Source: Trichoplax sp. H2
Taxonomy: Eukaryota > Placozoa > Uniplacotomia > Trichoplacea
Reading direction: 5' to 3'
Assembly (NCBI GenBank): GCA_003344405.1
Contig: NOWV01000071.1
Location: forward strand, 62,001-126,000
Length of the DNA: 64,000 bases
In this document: positions 54,431 to 64,000 of the stretch, piece after piece
Layout: each line of letters starts with the position of its first letter
How positions within the stretch are numbered: the first letter of the stretch is position 1
Made by a program: the position numbers and the translations under genes
Notes under the pieces: model-generated
Told to the model about the DNA's origin: nothing
The model's database searches: none
Seen by the model: the letters and a program-made list of their open reading frames with translations, nothing else

Positions 54431-54730
54431 CTATAAAAGGCTGGCGCCTGAAGACCGCTTTTTAGTTAGTTAGTCGGTTAGTTAGTACACTAGTTTGTCA
54501 ATTGCTATTAAATTGTAGAGACTATAATCTTGGTTGTCAAGATTTCTTCAGTAATAAATAGTAGTAAATCTCTGACTACCTCGTCTACATTATACTATAG
54601 ACTATATTATTCGGTTGTTGGAACTGAATTATTTGGTAATATAGCTAATCTCGTCTCTTTAAGTATGTAAGAGGCGTTCTTTATAAGCATTGGCGTATGT
54701 ATACTACTTTGTCACTAGTGGTGTGTGACA
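54431..54730 (+). repeat. LTR-like dispersed repeat, copy 1, with TATA box
   Basis: TATAAAA at 54,432-54,438 is followed about 25 bases later by TTTTTAGTTAGTTAGTCGG, an AATAAA at about 54,552, and an end in GTGTGTGACA at about 54,730. This order (TATA, start region, polyadenylation signal, end in CA) resembles a solo LTR. Related copies lie at 57,297-57,440, 57,483-57,772 and 57,778-57,912, without the TATA part. No gag/pol sequence was recognised. A bidirectional or exapted promoter is an alternative. Confidence 0.5.
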
Positions 54731-54889
54731 AGCTTTTAGACTGAAAGATTGCAATTTTACTTAGTAATTTACTGACTAAAAAATTTTATGTACGCTTTCG
54801 AAACATAATGTTTATCATGTATTATTCTTACGCCTTATATCTATCACAGATCTAATCTTCAGTACATGTCCACCCTGGATCTTCGGTCA

Positions 54890-55205
54890 ATACGAGATCT
54901 GTATCCATGCATCAGCGATGTTATAGAAAACAATCTCCAAACCCTCTACTTAAAGATTTGCTTATCAGATATTATTAAACAATTATAATCTAACTATGCT
55001 ATATGAAGAGATGAAGCGGAATGGATCATAAAGAATTATCATCGTAATAGTGAGGAGATATTCGGGTTTATTCGAATATTGCGAACGATAAACGATGTTG
55101 AGTTTCTCCAAGTTATGTTTCGTACTTAAAGATTGCAAAGTTGAAGGTATCAGCAATATTGGCCAAATGTTAGAAAATCAAGCGAACACTACCTCAGACC
55201 TCTAG
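54890..55205 (+). pseudogene. CARD-exon relic of an Apaf-1-like gene
   Basis: Pieces of the first exon of genes B and C can be read across broken frames: SDVIENNLQTLYLKICLSDI near 54,930, then SEEIFGFIRILRT near 55,055, then, after a frame change, VEGISNIGQMLENQ near 55,150. These match the gene C CARD in order (DVIEQEYPIII, YEFLKILKTR, HISEIGQKLEIQ). Stops and at least one frameshift make it non-coding. No P-loop exon follows within reach. Confidence 0.75.
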
Positions 55206-55921
55206 AATATATGTAACTAATTTTAAAGATCATTGACATCGAATGACCCTTTTAACTTAAAAGTAATGATATAAGCTGATTATTTTTAAATTTTTTATCA
55301 AAATTAAGTACATAAAATAGTCCAGCTATGTGTTACAGCTACGAAACTCTTCTTACAAATAAAAACGATAAAAAAATGATTTCTTAGTTTGTTATGTTAC
55401 CGTAAGTATAGCCGTGGACTAGTAAAAGAAGCCTTTGAAGCAGCAAACTAATATATTGTGTTAGTGTTCTTGTTATTGCTATGATTAATTAATCTATCGA
55501 TTCATAGATAAAAACTAAGGTAATAATATTATAAAATTAATCTACGTTAAAAGCATTGATATTTCTTATTATACAAAATTTGAAGGAAAGTGAAAAAGAT
55601 TTTACCTCCATAAAAATTAGGTCTATGGGAAAAGTTATCAATTAGCGATACTTATATACTTCTAGCGCAATTTTACTAGGAATTAATCCTTTAATTATGG
55701 CCATTACAAATTTTAGAAATATTACAAGTATAATTAAATCTTCTCGAGACGAGAGTAGAATTGTCTTTACAGGAGTAATCGTTAAAATATGGTGCTGAAG
55801 GTAGCAACCACTCGGCAAAGTTGAGAAGCCGGCCGTTTGGCTAGAATTAATGATGAATTAGAAAGGGGTTAACACATGCGCTATGAAGATGAGGTTCCAG
55901 TAGCTTATTGGCTGGATTGAG
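55206..55921. other. Intergenic, no gene seen
   Basis: AT-rich. The end (about 55,858-55,920, AACACATGCGCTAT) resembles sequence at 58,465-58,500 and near 59,740, so the flanks of the acetyltransferase genes share duplicated DNA. Confidence 0.45.
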
Positions 55922-56395
55922 TCATTGTATTAAGTCCAGTTCTAAGTCAATTATTTCAATGCACGGATCGTATTGGTAAATATAGCGGCGGATTTCCTTA
56001 AAACCGCATGATTTATAAATGGACATTGCTGCTTTTAACATTTCTTGAGTGCCCAGTCTCATCCGTGAGTAACCAATGCTCTGTGCTTCTTGAATAATTG
56101 TTTCAACTAGTTTTCTTCCCAGTTTTTTCCCTTGAAATTTCGGTCTTACATATAGATGCTTCATTTCACACACGCCAGGTTTCAATTCTGCCAGTCCAAC
56201 ACATCCTGCAGCGTTCCCATCATGTAAAACCAACAGCAGTCGTCCTTTAGGAAGTGCATATATCCCTGGTAGAGTTTCAATTTCCTCTGCCAATTCCGAG
56301 CGGCATTCCTTAAAATTAGCTAAGTCCCTAAATTCTTGGAATAAACAAACGATCTCACTAAAGTCTTTGGGTGTTGTAGCGTGAATAATTTCCAT
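55922..56395 (-). CDS. GNAT-family N-acetyltransferase, copy 1
   Basis: Single-exon ORF. I choose the Met at 56,395 (MEIIHATTPKDF), giving 157 aa that align end to end with copy 2; an upstream Met would add 19 unconserved residues. The GNAT fold is clear: N-terminal beta/alpha (EIVCLFQEFRDLA), GRLLLVLHDGNAAGCVGLAE, motif A EMKHLYVRPKFQGKKLGRKL with the acetyl-CoA loop QGKKLG, motif B region MLKAAMSIYKSCGFKEIRRY. GNATs move acetyl from acetyl-CoA to an amine; the substrate here is unknown. The wording (GVCEMKHLYVRP, SIGYSRMRLGT) is typical of bacterial and fungal small-molecule GNATs. It is intronless in an intron-dense setting, so horizontal origin or retrocopying is possible. Confidence 0.9.
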   Translation of the reverse strand: MEIIHATTPKDFSEIVCLFQEFRDLANFKECRSELAEEIETLPGIYALPKGRLLLVLHDGNAAGCVGLAELKPGVCEMKHLYVRPKFQGKKLGRKLVETIIQEAQSIGYSRMRLGTQEMLKAAMSIYKSCGFKEIRRYIYQYDPCIEIIDLELDLIQ

Positions 56396-56989
56396 TCTTA
56401 TCCAAATTTGATAAAAGAAAAACTTAAGAAGCTTAAAAAGATACACTTGCAAATATCTCAGCCATGATAATTCTGAGCGTTTTCTATAGTACTGCAGTGT
56501 TTACATATTTTTTCATTGTACTGTACAGTGTGTACCGTACTGTATCAAGGAATACTGTACTAGAAACGAAGCAGTATGGAAATCTACAGTATATACGCAA
56601 AAGTGGGTGATTTTGATGTTCAAGTACTGTAGAAAACAGACGGATAGACATTTTTGGACACCTTCAAGCTGAATACTGTACGTTTCCTTTCAATCATGAT
56701 TTCCCAAATGAATGAAGTAAATAATTTTGAATCAACATTATAATTGCACAGTACTGTATAAGTTATAGTTGCATGGGGGTAATGCTAATGATGGGAGACA
56801 TGATAGATATATTCAGCGATATGATGTTTCGTAATCATTTCACTACGTTTTATCTTCAAGCTAACAAATGGAAACCAGAACTCAACAACCATGCTAAATG
56901 GATGATAGCACGAAAACTTCATTTTCACAACGATAAATGCTGGATAGAAGTCAATGATATCATGATAGACTAGTGAATAGAAAGTAATT
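56396..56989. other. Region upstream of GNAT copy 1, TACTGTA-rich
   Basis: About 56,510-56,765 holds many TACTGTA/TACAGTA words (for example TACTGTACAGTG). The promoter of GNAT copy 1 should be here. ORFs on both strands at 56,773-57,027 overlap and match no family I know. Confidence 0.5.
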
Positions 56990-58460
56990 AACTCTAAACT
57001 TACTATTTCTGCTCGCCACTTTATCAAGAAATATTCGTAAGTTAGTCATCTTGTCATCAGTCTCCATAGTTAATCGAAGATCGATAATATAGAAAATTGG
57101 TTTAGAGATCATCGCAAATGCTGCTATGTCCTATTTAGAGATTACAATTCTTTATTACTTCTGTCTATTTACATACTGTTGGATAAGTACTGTAAGAAAA
57201 CTATGGACTAACAAAAACTAGTACAATAAAGAATAGATAATTAAGCTGAAGAAATAGCCATCGATATTAAACTGATTGGAAACTAATGACTAAAAACCAC
57301 TTTTTAGTTAGTTAGTTAGTCAACTAGTTCCCGTCAATTGCTATTGAATTGTCAAGGCTATAATCTTGATTGTCAAGATTTCTTCAGTAATAAATAGTAG
57401 CAATTCTCTGACTACCTCGTCCATACTGCACTATCAGTGATGCTATAGCTATATGTTACGATGCGTAAGCTCGTCCTAATTGAAGATTCCTTTTTAGTTC
57501 GTTAGTCGGTTAGATAGTCAACTAGTTTTTCAATTGATATTTAATTGTAAAGACTATAATCTTGGGTGCCAAGATTCCTTCAGTAATAAATGATAGTAAA
57601 TCTCTGACTATCTCGTCTACATCATCTGTGACGCTATAATTATACCATAGTATTCGGTCGTTGGAACTGAATTATTTGGTGATATAGCTAATCTCGCCTC
57701 TTTAAGTTAGTAAGTGGCGTTCTCCGCAAGGATTGGCGTGTGTAGACTACTTTGTCACTAGTGGTGTGTGACACTATAGTATAGTATTCGTTTATTGGAA
57801 CTGATCTATTTGGTGATATAGCTAATCTCGTCTCTTCAAGTCAGTAAAAGGCATTTTTCATTAGCGTTGGCGTGTGTAGACTTACTTTGTCACTAGTGAT
57901 GCGTGACATATCTATAGTAGAATTTTCAATCTCCTTGTATTTCATACTAAGTTGTAGACAATATTTAATGTAACGTTTAATGCAAATTCATTTCACCACT
58001 CAAATATCACTAAAGAAGCGTTCACCAATTCTGTAGCATATTCTTGCATTACTAGGTAAACCTCTCATTTGAAGACCAGCAATAGTAACACATTGGCAAT
58101 TGGTCTACCCCAGATGTTACAGCAACGTTTGCCTATTCAGCTGCATATCTTTAGCAGAAATAATAGCATAATGACAATTGGTCTAATGGAAGTTACAACA
58201 GCGTTCGCCAATTCTAGTAAATATTCTTGTATTACTAGGTAAATCTACTATTTGAAGACCAGGAATAGTTGCATATCGGCAATTGGCTTACCTTGGAATT
58301 TAAAGCAGCGTTTGCCAATTCTGTTGCATACCCTTGTATCTCTAGGTAAATCTACTATTTGAGCCAGCAACAGTAGCATATCGGCAATTGGTCTACCGTA
58401 AGAGATATAGCCGGCAGTTTTCGATAGGCAATTGCCATAGAATTCATGATAAATTAGAAA
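56990..58460. repeat. Dispersed repeat element, copy 2, interrupted and internally repeated
   Basis: The left part (56,990-57,297) and right part (57,920-58,460) match the two halves of the repeat at 39,880-40,495. Between them sit LTR-like repeats (57,297-57,912). The right part has expanded into about four units of roughly 80-105 bases, seen from the recurring CAATTGG block near 58,097, 58,175, 58,280 and 58,386 and the recurring CTAGGTAAATCTACTATTTG. Confidence 0.72.
57297..57912 (+). repeat. Three partial copies of the LTR-like repeat
   Basis: Copies at 57,297-57,440 and 57,483-57,772 share TTTTTAGTT, GACTATAATCTTG/GGCTATAATCTTG, AAGATTTCTTCAGTAATAAA and TCTCTGACTA with 54,446-54,730. 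The third (57,778-57,912) repeats only the later part, including TTTGTCACTAGTG. They lie inside the dispersed repeat at 56,990-58,460. Confidence 0.7.
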
Positions 58461-58884
58461 GGCGTTAACACATGCGCTATAATGATGAGATTTCGGTAAC
58501 GAATCAGCTCTTTCTAACTCTGCAATAATTCTAATCGCAAACAATTCGGTTTAAAACATTTTATTACGGAGTTCTCGTTACAACAGTCTTCAACTGCAGG
58601 CTATAATCTCAAGTACCAAAGACAATCTCTATAACATTACCTTAACTACTTACTAGACTCAGTAGAAGAACGAAATTCTGCTATTACTGTGGCTCCCTAC
58701 GAAACATAAACAGGAACATCCTTTGTTCTACCAACATGACCATATTTGTACATGTTCTTATTAGCTCGTTAAATGACCATATTTGTACATGTTATTATTA
58801 GCTCGATAATATGGACAACAGTATTACAACCTACACAATAACACAACATCATTACAATTCTAGTATCTGATTGGCTGGATTGAA
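58461..58884. other. 3' flank of GNAT copy 2
   Basis: The left end shares the AACACATGCGCTATAATGATG block with other acetyltransferase flanks. A short direct repeat TGACCATATTTGTACATGTT occurs at about 58,737 and 58,776. No gene seen. Confidence 0.5.
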
Positions 58885-59364
58885 TCATTGCGTTAAGTCC
58901 AGTTCTAAGTCAACGAATTCAATAACAGGATCGTGCTGGTAAATATAGCGGCGGGTTTGCTTAAAACCTAGCGAATTGTAAAGGGATATGGCTGCTTTCA
59001 ACATTTCTCGAGTACTCAGTCTCATCTGTGTGTAACCAATACTTCGTGCTTCCTGAATAGCTGTTTCAACTAATTTTCTTCCTAGTTTTTTCCCTTGAAA
59101 TTTCGATCGTACATATAGATGCTTCAATTCACAAATACCAGGTTCCAATTCTGCCAGTCCAACACATCCCGCAGCGTTCCCATCATCGGAAACCAAGAAC
59201 AGTCTTCCTTTAGGAGGTGCATATATCCCTGGTAGAGATTCAACTTTAGTTTCCTCTGCCATTTCCAAGCGGCATCCATCAATATTGGCGAAATCCCTGA
59301 ATTCTTGGAATAAACAGACGATCTCACTAAAGTCATTGAGTGTTGTAGCGTGAATAATATTCAT
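58885..59364 (-). CDS. GNAT-family N-acetyltransferase, copy 2
   Basis: Single-exon, 159-aa paralogue of copy 1, starting MNIIHATTLNDFSEIVCLFQ. Same GNAT signatures: NAAGCVGLAELEPG, CELKHLYVRSKFQGKKLGRK, EARSIGYTQMRLST, ISLYNSLGFKQTRRYIY. It has two extra residues near position 40 relative to copy 1 (EETKVESLPG against EEIETLPG). Most differences are substitutions outside the acetyl-CoA loop, so both copies look functional. Copies 1 and 2 are about 3 kb apart on the same strand. Substrate unknown; both carry the same bacterial-style sequence. Confidence 0.9.
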   Translation of the reverse strand: MNIIHATTLNDFSEIVCLFQEFRDFANIDGCRLEMAEETKVESLPGIYAPPKGRLFLVSDDGNAAGCVGLAELEPGICELKHLYVRSKFQGKKLGRKLVETAIQEARSIGYTQMRLSTREMLKAAISLYNSLGFKQTRRYIYQHDPVIEFVDLELDLTQ

Positions 59365-60928
59365 CCTAATCCAAATTTAATAGAGGAGCTATATCGCACA
59401 GTTGCCACTATCTCAGTGTTTTCTTCTACTGATTCACAGAGTATTTGATTGTATAGTATTGAACGAAAGAGTTCACTCATCTATCTGAAATATTCAATAC
59501 TAACAATGCCTTAAGTCTGAGACATGCAACAGAATAGTTCTTCTCTCTTTCTTTTCAGAGTCTTTACTATATCAAGCAATACTAGAAAGTAAGCACTAAG
59601 TACCATACTAAGCTTACTTGACCTCTAAGCATACACCTTTTACTGAGCAGTGTACACAGACTATACTGTACAAAACTATTGTATAGCATTTTATAGTACA
59701 ATACATTGTAAACATGGCTATTATTTTTTCTTCATACATGCGTTATAATGATGAAATTCCTGCAATTTATAACCTCAATGTTGTAGCTAGAGCATGAAGT
59801 AAACAAATATTAACTCAACATGTGGTTCCTAACCATAGGCTATTCGGTATGTAAGCTCTCTGATAGGTAGAGACAGTCTAGACAATAACACAGAGACAAT
59901 ACACGATCAACATGTTGCCGTAGTAATGCCTTCAAGCAACGCCTCGTTGAGGACTTAGCTAGGAGTTTTTGATAAAAGTAAGAGAGAAGCACTTTTCTGT
60001 TACATGCAACTGACTTGAGGCGTTGTTAGCATGGAATACGTCAGATAGATGAGTCAGCTGGTGCTATTTTGTTCAAGGACAGTCGGTCAGAGTATGAGTG
60101 TTAGCCATATACCCATTTGAGCAAGTCAATATGGCCATTAGAACTAATTCCTGTGTTGTATAAAGGACATAGCATTAAAAGAAAAGAGTGAGCTAATAGG
60201 CAATTGTATTAGGGCAAAAAGAAATGGCGATTCTGTACTTATCTTTGAACCTGAATTTAAAAATTTACTCGCAAGTCAACAATCGAGCCTTGATAAGGTC
60301 TAGAACAAGGGAAGATAGTAGCTAGGGTATACAGTAGGACGAAATTATCTTGGTATTTTCTGCTAATATTGGTATACATCAGTCTGAACGTACATACGAA
60401 GCAGAAACAAAAGTGATCTAGAATTCTTATCCAATACAGGATGCTTTTTGAGGTCTTATTATAATAGTGATTTCTCAGAGATGAATCTCCTATGCTATTC
60501 TAAAATTAATATTAAAGCAAGTAGCTGCTACTGAATAAAAACCGGTAATTTCGTACGCCTATAATACAAACAATAAGTGAAGGCCTATTTGTTTAACATC
60601 GCAAACGGCGTTTGGCTTGTTTAGATTAAATAGGAACTCCATAAAGCGTAGAATTCCAAGTTTCTTAATATACAAATAGATAGGTAATTACGTATAAGCT
60701 ATAGTTAGTTAATGTCACTCCTAATTTGTTAAGAAATGAAGTAATGTACGTTATTTGCTACGAAATATTACTACTGACCAACAAAATTCGAGGTGAAGTC
60801 CATAATTTCGATAGGATTGGTCTTCATTAATAAGTTGATCTGTGTATCTCATTTATATCACATAATTATACTACTAAGGTTTCTCGGTATTGACTAATTC
60901 AACTAGTAGCTTAAATAGCTGTATTCAG
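59365..60928. other. Intergenic, repeat fragments only
   Basis: A piece near 59,740-59,765 (CATGCGTTATAATGATGAAA) matches the acetyltransferase-flank repeat. No exon recognised in the rest. Confidence 0.4.
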
Positions 60929-61297
60929 TAGAGTTCACTCTATAAAGTTGTTCAATAGATTATGGCACAGTGTGACTAAAGCAATTGTTAGCCGTTTAAT
61001 TGGTGGAAACCAATGAAAGTATTGCGCTTTACATTTGCATAGTAAACTCGAGAGAAATAATCCAAGGCTGAGCTGTAAGAAAAAATTGAATAATCCAAGC
61101 ATATTCCTATCAATGCTCTCGTATCATTAAAACACAGGATGCAGGAAATGATTTATTCTATTTTTTTTTGTAGCATAGTATAAACAGCGTATGAAACCAA
61201 TTACTCAAAATTCGAGTACTAAATTCCATGGCTCAGTATTAAGGTAATTTAAATTTATTCAGTTTGATATTCAGCTCCTGCTTTCTACATGACGCGA

Positions 61298-61345
61298 TGA
61301 TCGACTATCTTTAAGAGTCAACTTACTCGCACGCATCGAATCTCT
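61298..61345 (+). pseudogene. MHD-region relic of an Apaf-1-like gene, left copy
   Basis: The frame reads HDAMIDYL, stop, ESTYSHASNL, matching the start of the MHD/helical exon of genes B and C (HDLMVDYLQQKIYSQSSNQ). The internal stop and lack of following homology show it is dead. It sits at the end of the gap-flanking duplication. Confidence 0.65.
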
Positions 61346-61423
61346 AAATTTAGAAATATTTTTAATCTTTTGACACTATCTACATCATTTCCTCCCAAGC
61401 TTGAATATCAAAGATTATAAGGT

Positions 61424-61443
61424 NNNNNNNNNNNNNNNNNNNN
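61424..61443. other. Assembly gap (20 N)
   Basis: Twenty undetermined bases, probably a placeholder of unknown true size. Confidence 1.
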
Positions 61444-61795
61444 ACTCTATAAAGTTGTTCAATAGATTATGGCACAGTGTGACTAAAGCAATTGTTAGCC
61501 GTTTAATTGGTGGAAACCAATGAAAGTATTAGCGCTTTACATTTGCATAGTAAACTCGAGAGAAATAATCCAAGGCTGAGCTGTAAGAAAAAATTGAATA
61601 ATCCATGCATATTCCTTTCAATGCTCTCTCATCATTAAAACACAGGATGCAGGAAATGATTTATTCTATTTTTTTTTTAGCATAGTATAAACAGCGTATG
61701 AAACCAATTACTTAAAATTCGGGTACTAAATTCCATGGCTCAGTATTAAGGTAATTTAAATTTATTCAGTTTGATATTCAGCTCCTACTTTCTAC

Positions 61796-61875
61796 ATGAC
61801 GCGATGATCGACTGTCGTCTACAATCAATTTACTCGCACTCATCGAATCATGATCATCTTAAAGTGCTAAATTAC
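61796..61875 (+). pseudogene. MHD-region relic of an Apaf-1-like gene, right copy
   Basis: Reads HDAMIDCRLQSIYSHSSNHD then HLKVLN, open and closer to genes B and C (HDLMVDYLQQKIYSQSSNQD, SLKILN) than the left copy. Homology stops soon after and no flanking family exon is recognised within a few hundred bases, so it is treated as a relic. Confidence 0.65.
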
Positions 61876-62385
61876 CGTTTGACTTTATACTTCCATGCTG
61901 GCTCTAGTGGCCTAACTGGTCTAGCAGAACCAATTCTGCACTAATATAGTTGCCATAACACCGGCATGAATTAATTCTGATTGCAGTGAAGTAATTGTCT
62001 TTCATTTTTATCCCATCGCGACGCGATAGCAATATGCCATAAGTCGACATTTAGTACCATAGCGGATTAAGAATGACCACAAGTTATGAAAACAAGACAT
62101 TTTTTTGAGTTAATGTTTTAGGTCGTCGAAGCATATTCTCAACAGATATGAATTCAGTTTAGTCTGAATCGAGAACCTCTTTTGATTCTCAACATTTAAA
62201 GGAAATTTTATCACTATTACATCATAATAAAGTTTCCAATCAAGCTCTTTTACCTTACATTTAAACCTTGGTCGTTAATAGTTGGATACTACTAGATAGA
62301 AGCGGAAAACTTCATTATAGTATTATGTGCTGGAACAAAGCCTTTGCGACAATCCAAATTTATTTCAAAAATTACTTTATTTCAA
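61876..62385. other. Intergenic, no gene seen
   Basis: No exon recognised between the two Apaf-1-like relics. Confidence 0.4.
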
Positions 62386-62585
62386 ATTGACTTCAAAATC
62401 TTTTACTAAGTCTAAGTAGTCATTATATTGTAAGAAAGAAAAAATGATGCCAAACTACTAGTAATCTATTATAGACCATCAACGGATCATACAGTGTACT
62501 CGTATATATTAGCAGTAAACATGCGATAAAGCAGTTAGGGTTTGCAGATCTGTAATGTAGACTGCAAAGCGAGCCTGTATAATAT
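62386..62585 (+). pseudogene. P-loop-exon relic of an Apaf-1-like gene
   Basis: LQNLLLSLSSHYIVRKK is readable at about 62,391 and matches the start of the P-loop exon in gene C (LRNLPPTPTSHYVVRKE). Downstream bases still align loosely with the Walker A region, where a degenerate SKHAIKAVRVCRSV stands in place of SGKTISVCQSV, but stops and frame changes intervene. Non-coding. Confidence 0.65.
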
Positions 62586-63950
62586 TTCATGACTGTTTCT
62601 AATTAATTGAAGGCTGATACCGTATATTTCACGAATTATGTTGAATTACGTAATGTTCCAGATCAATGACTTTAGCAATTAAAAATTATGCAGTATGCAC
62701 CTTAATAATTGTCGGATATTTTATGAAATACCGACTTTGAGTATAATTAAAATATGTAAAGAATAAAATAGTCTGCAAGAATATGCAATACTTTCAACAA
62801 AGACCAGCGAGCAACCTCCATTCAAATAGTTGTGTTTACATGGAAACTTTACACATTTACAAATTTTAAATAATTAATTTGGAGACATATTCCATTTATA
62901 TCAGTAGTACCTTACTTTCGTCTAGTTGGCCAATTTCCTGCTGTAGTACAATAAAAATGTAACTTGGCTTGATAGCTATACAAAAATGCCAGTTTTACTA
63001 ATAGATATTGGGAATAAATATAGAATACGAGTATTCGTAGAGACCGACTAAGCATTTTAAAGTAGTGTATTGCCTGAAGTATGCCTTGCAAAATAACTTT
63101 TTTGCCTCAACATTTTCCTTTCCTGGCTAACATGCGATTATAGAACACAAGTCCGTTGTCAATCTAAGCCTGTAATAAAGAATAGCTCTACAGTCGTTAT
63201 TTTGACAGGAGGTCGAAATAGTTTTATTTTCGATCAATCTCTCTCTCCTAGCCATTAACTTTAGAATGATGGAACTGCATTTTTATACTTAACAAGGATA
63301 TATGGGAAATAGAATAGGCTATGACACGGAGCCCGATCATAAACACGACAAATAATATCCTATACTGTACAATAACGCGAACAAAGTTATTCAAATACTG
63401 AGTCTACCGTATAGTAGTAATGAACTAAACATGTATCCAAAATGTTCAGCAACAAAGATTACCTTAAAAAGACGATTGGATATACAGTCCATAGGTTGCA
63501 TTTTAAAGGCTGTTGTATGCTTCTAAAGCAATCTTATTTGAACATGTTGTAGTCTGTTCATCGCAGTATTTTTAGCTATGTAATATTGCTAATAAAAAGT
63601 GACCTTGTAATCAGTTTAGGCGTTCCACTTTTCAAAAGAATTTGTTTATGCTATCTCCTTTTAGCCAAGTTCAATTCGAAATATACAGTACAATAAGCGA
63701 CTAGATAGCAATAAAACTGTATATCACACCATATGTTAAGCGATGATAACAATCAACGTTATTAATGTACTTGATCGTGGTTTACAACGTGCAGAATTTA
63801 AAATCCACAGCCTTCTGGACTATAGCTGTAGTTGCAAATTCACTCAATTGGCAGTGATAAGGTTCCAGTCTCTTATTCCTTTGAGATATGTTATTATGCT
63901 AAGTCAAGCTCTAAGCAAACCGCTTTGGAAAGCGAGTTGTCCTCGTTGAT
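62586..63950. other. Intergenic, no gene seen
   Basis: AT-rich with a few TACTGTA words (about 63,362). No exon or RNA gene recognised. Confidence 0.4.
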
Positions 63951-63952
63951 GT

Positions 63953-64000
63953 CAGGGTGGACTTGCTTAAAATGTAATGATTTATAAAGAGATAGGGCTG
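63953..64000 (-). pseudogene. Third GNAT acetyltransferase copy, cut by window edge
   Basis: On the minus strand the last bases read SPISLYKSLHFKQVHPDIN, matching ISLYNSLGFKQTRRYIYQHD of copy 2. The conserved Gly of SLGF is His and the following residues diverge quickly, with no match to the normal C-terminus downstream (left), so this copy looks decayed. Most of it lies beyond the window, so the state of the rest is unknown. Confidence 0.55.

Larger units (their letters stand above)
60933..61830. repeat. Near-identical duplication flanking the assembly gap
   Basis: 60,933 to about 61,315 and 61,444 to about 61,820 both start ACTCTATAAAGTTGTTC and run nearly identical for about 380 bases, with scattered substitutions and a different T-run length. 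The second copy starts at the first base after the gap. It may be a real tandem duplication or two haplotypes placed side by side. Confidence 0.9.

Overview
The window is animal nuclear DNA: AT-rich, with dense short introns (GT..AG, mostly tens to a few hundred bases) and ORFs that only make sense once exons are joined. Gene content is metazoan: Apaf-1-like CARD/NB-ARC/beta-propeller genes, an NFRKB (INO80G) homologue and the signal recognition particle receptor alpha subunit. Compact introns plus a tandem Apaf-1-like family suggest a placozoan (Trichoplax or a relative). That assignment is an inference from gene content and style, not a match I could test.

Layout. (1) 1-9,385 (+): 3' part of Apaf-1-like gene A; its CARD and P-loop would lie left of the window. 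(2) 9,386-15,846: a repeat and transposon zone with a broken mariner-type transposase, a perfect 32-bp inverted repeat, a THAP-domain relic with an internal stop, a 92-bp tandem array and a 225-bp duplication. (3) 15,847-22,469 (+): NFRKB homologue, convergent with (4) 23,214-28,378 (-): SRPRA, whose 13 exons join to 636 codons. A 278-bp tandem duplication lies just outside its start. (5) 30,485-39,268 (+): Apaf-1-like gene B, complete. (6) 42,453-51,503 (+): Apaf-1-like gene C, complete, with nearly the same exon structure as B. (7) 51,504-64,000: a decayed region with dispersed repeats, LTR-like sequences, two intact intronless GNAT acetyltransferase genes (-), the edge of a third, scattered relics of further Apaf-1-like genes (CARD, MHD region, P-loop region), and a 20-N assembly gap flanked by near-identical sequence.

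How it fits together. Genes A, B and C are a same-strand tandem family of STAND ATPases. In known relatives the CARD recruits a partner, the NB-ARC domain is a nucleotide switch and the C-terminal propellers sense a ligand. B and C keep all the switch motifs. Gene A has changed every NB-ARC motif visible here, so it may be a switch-dead paralogue. With the relics to the right, the locus looks like birth-and-death evolution of an apoptosis or innate-immunity cluster, with two housekeeping genes caught between the copies. Exon borders come from reading frames, splice consensus and paralogue comparison by eye; borders marked approximate are uncertain.
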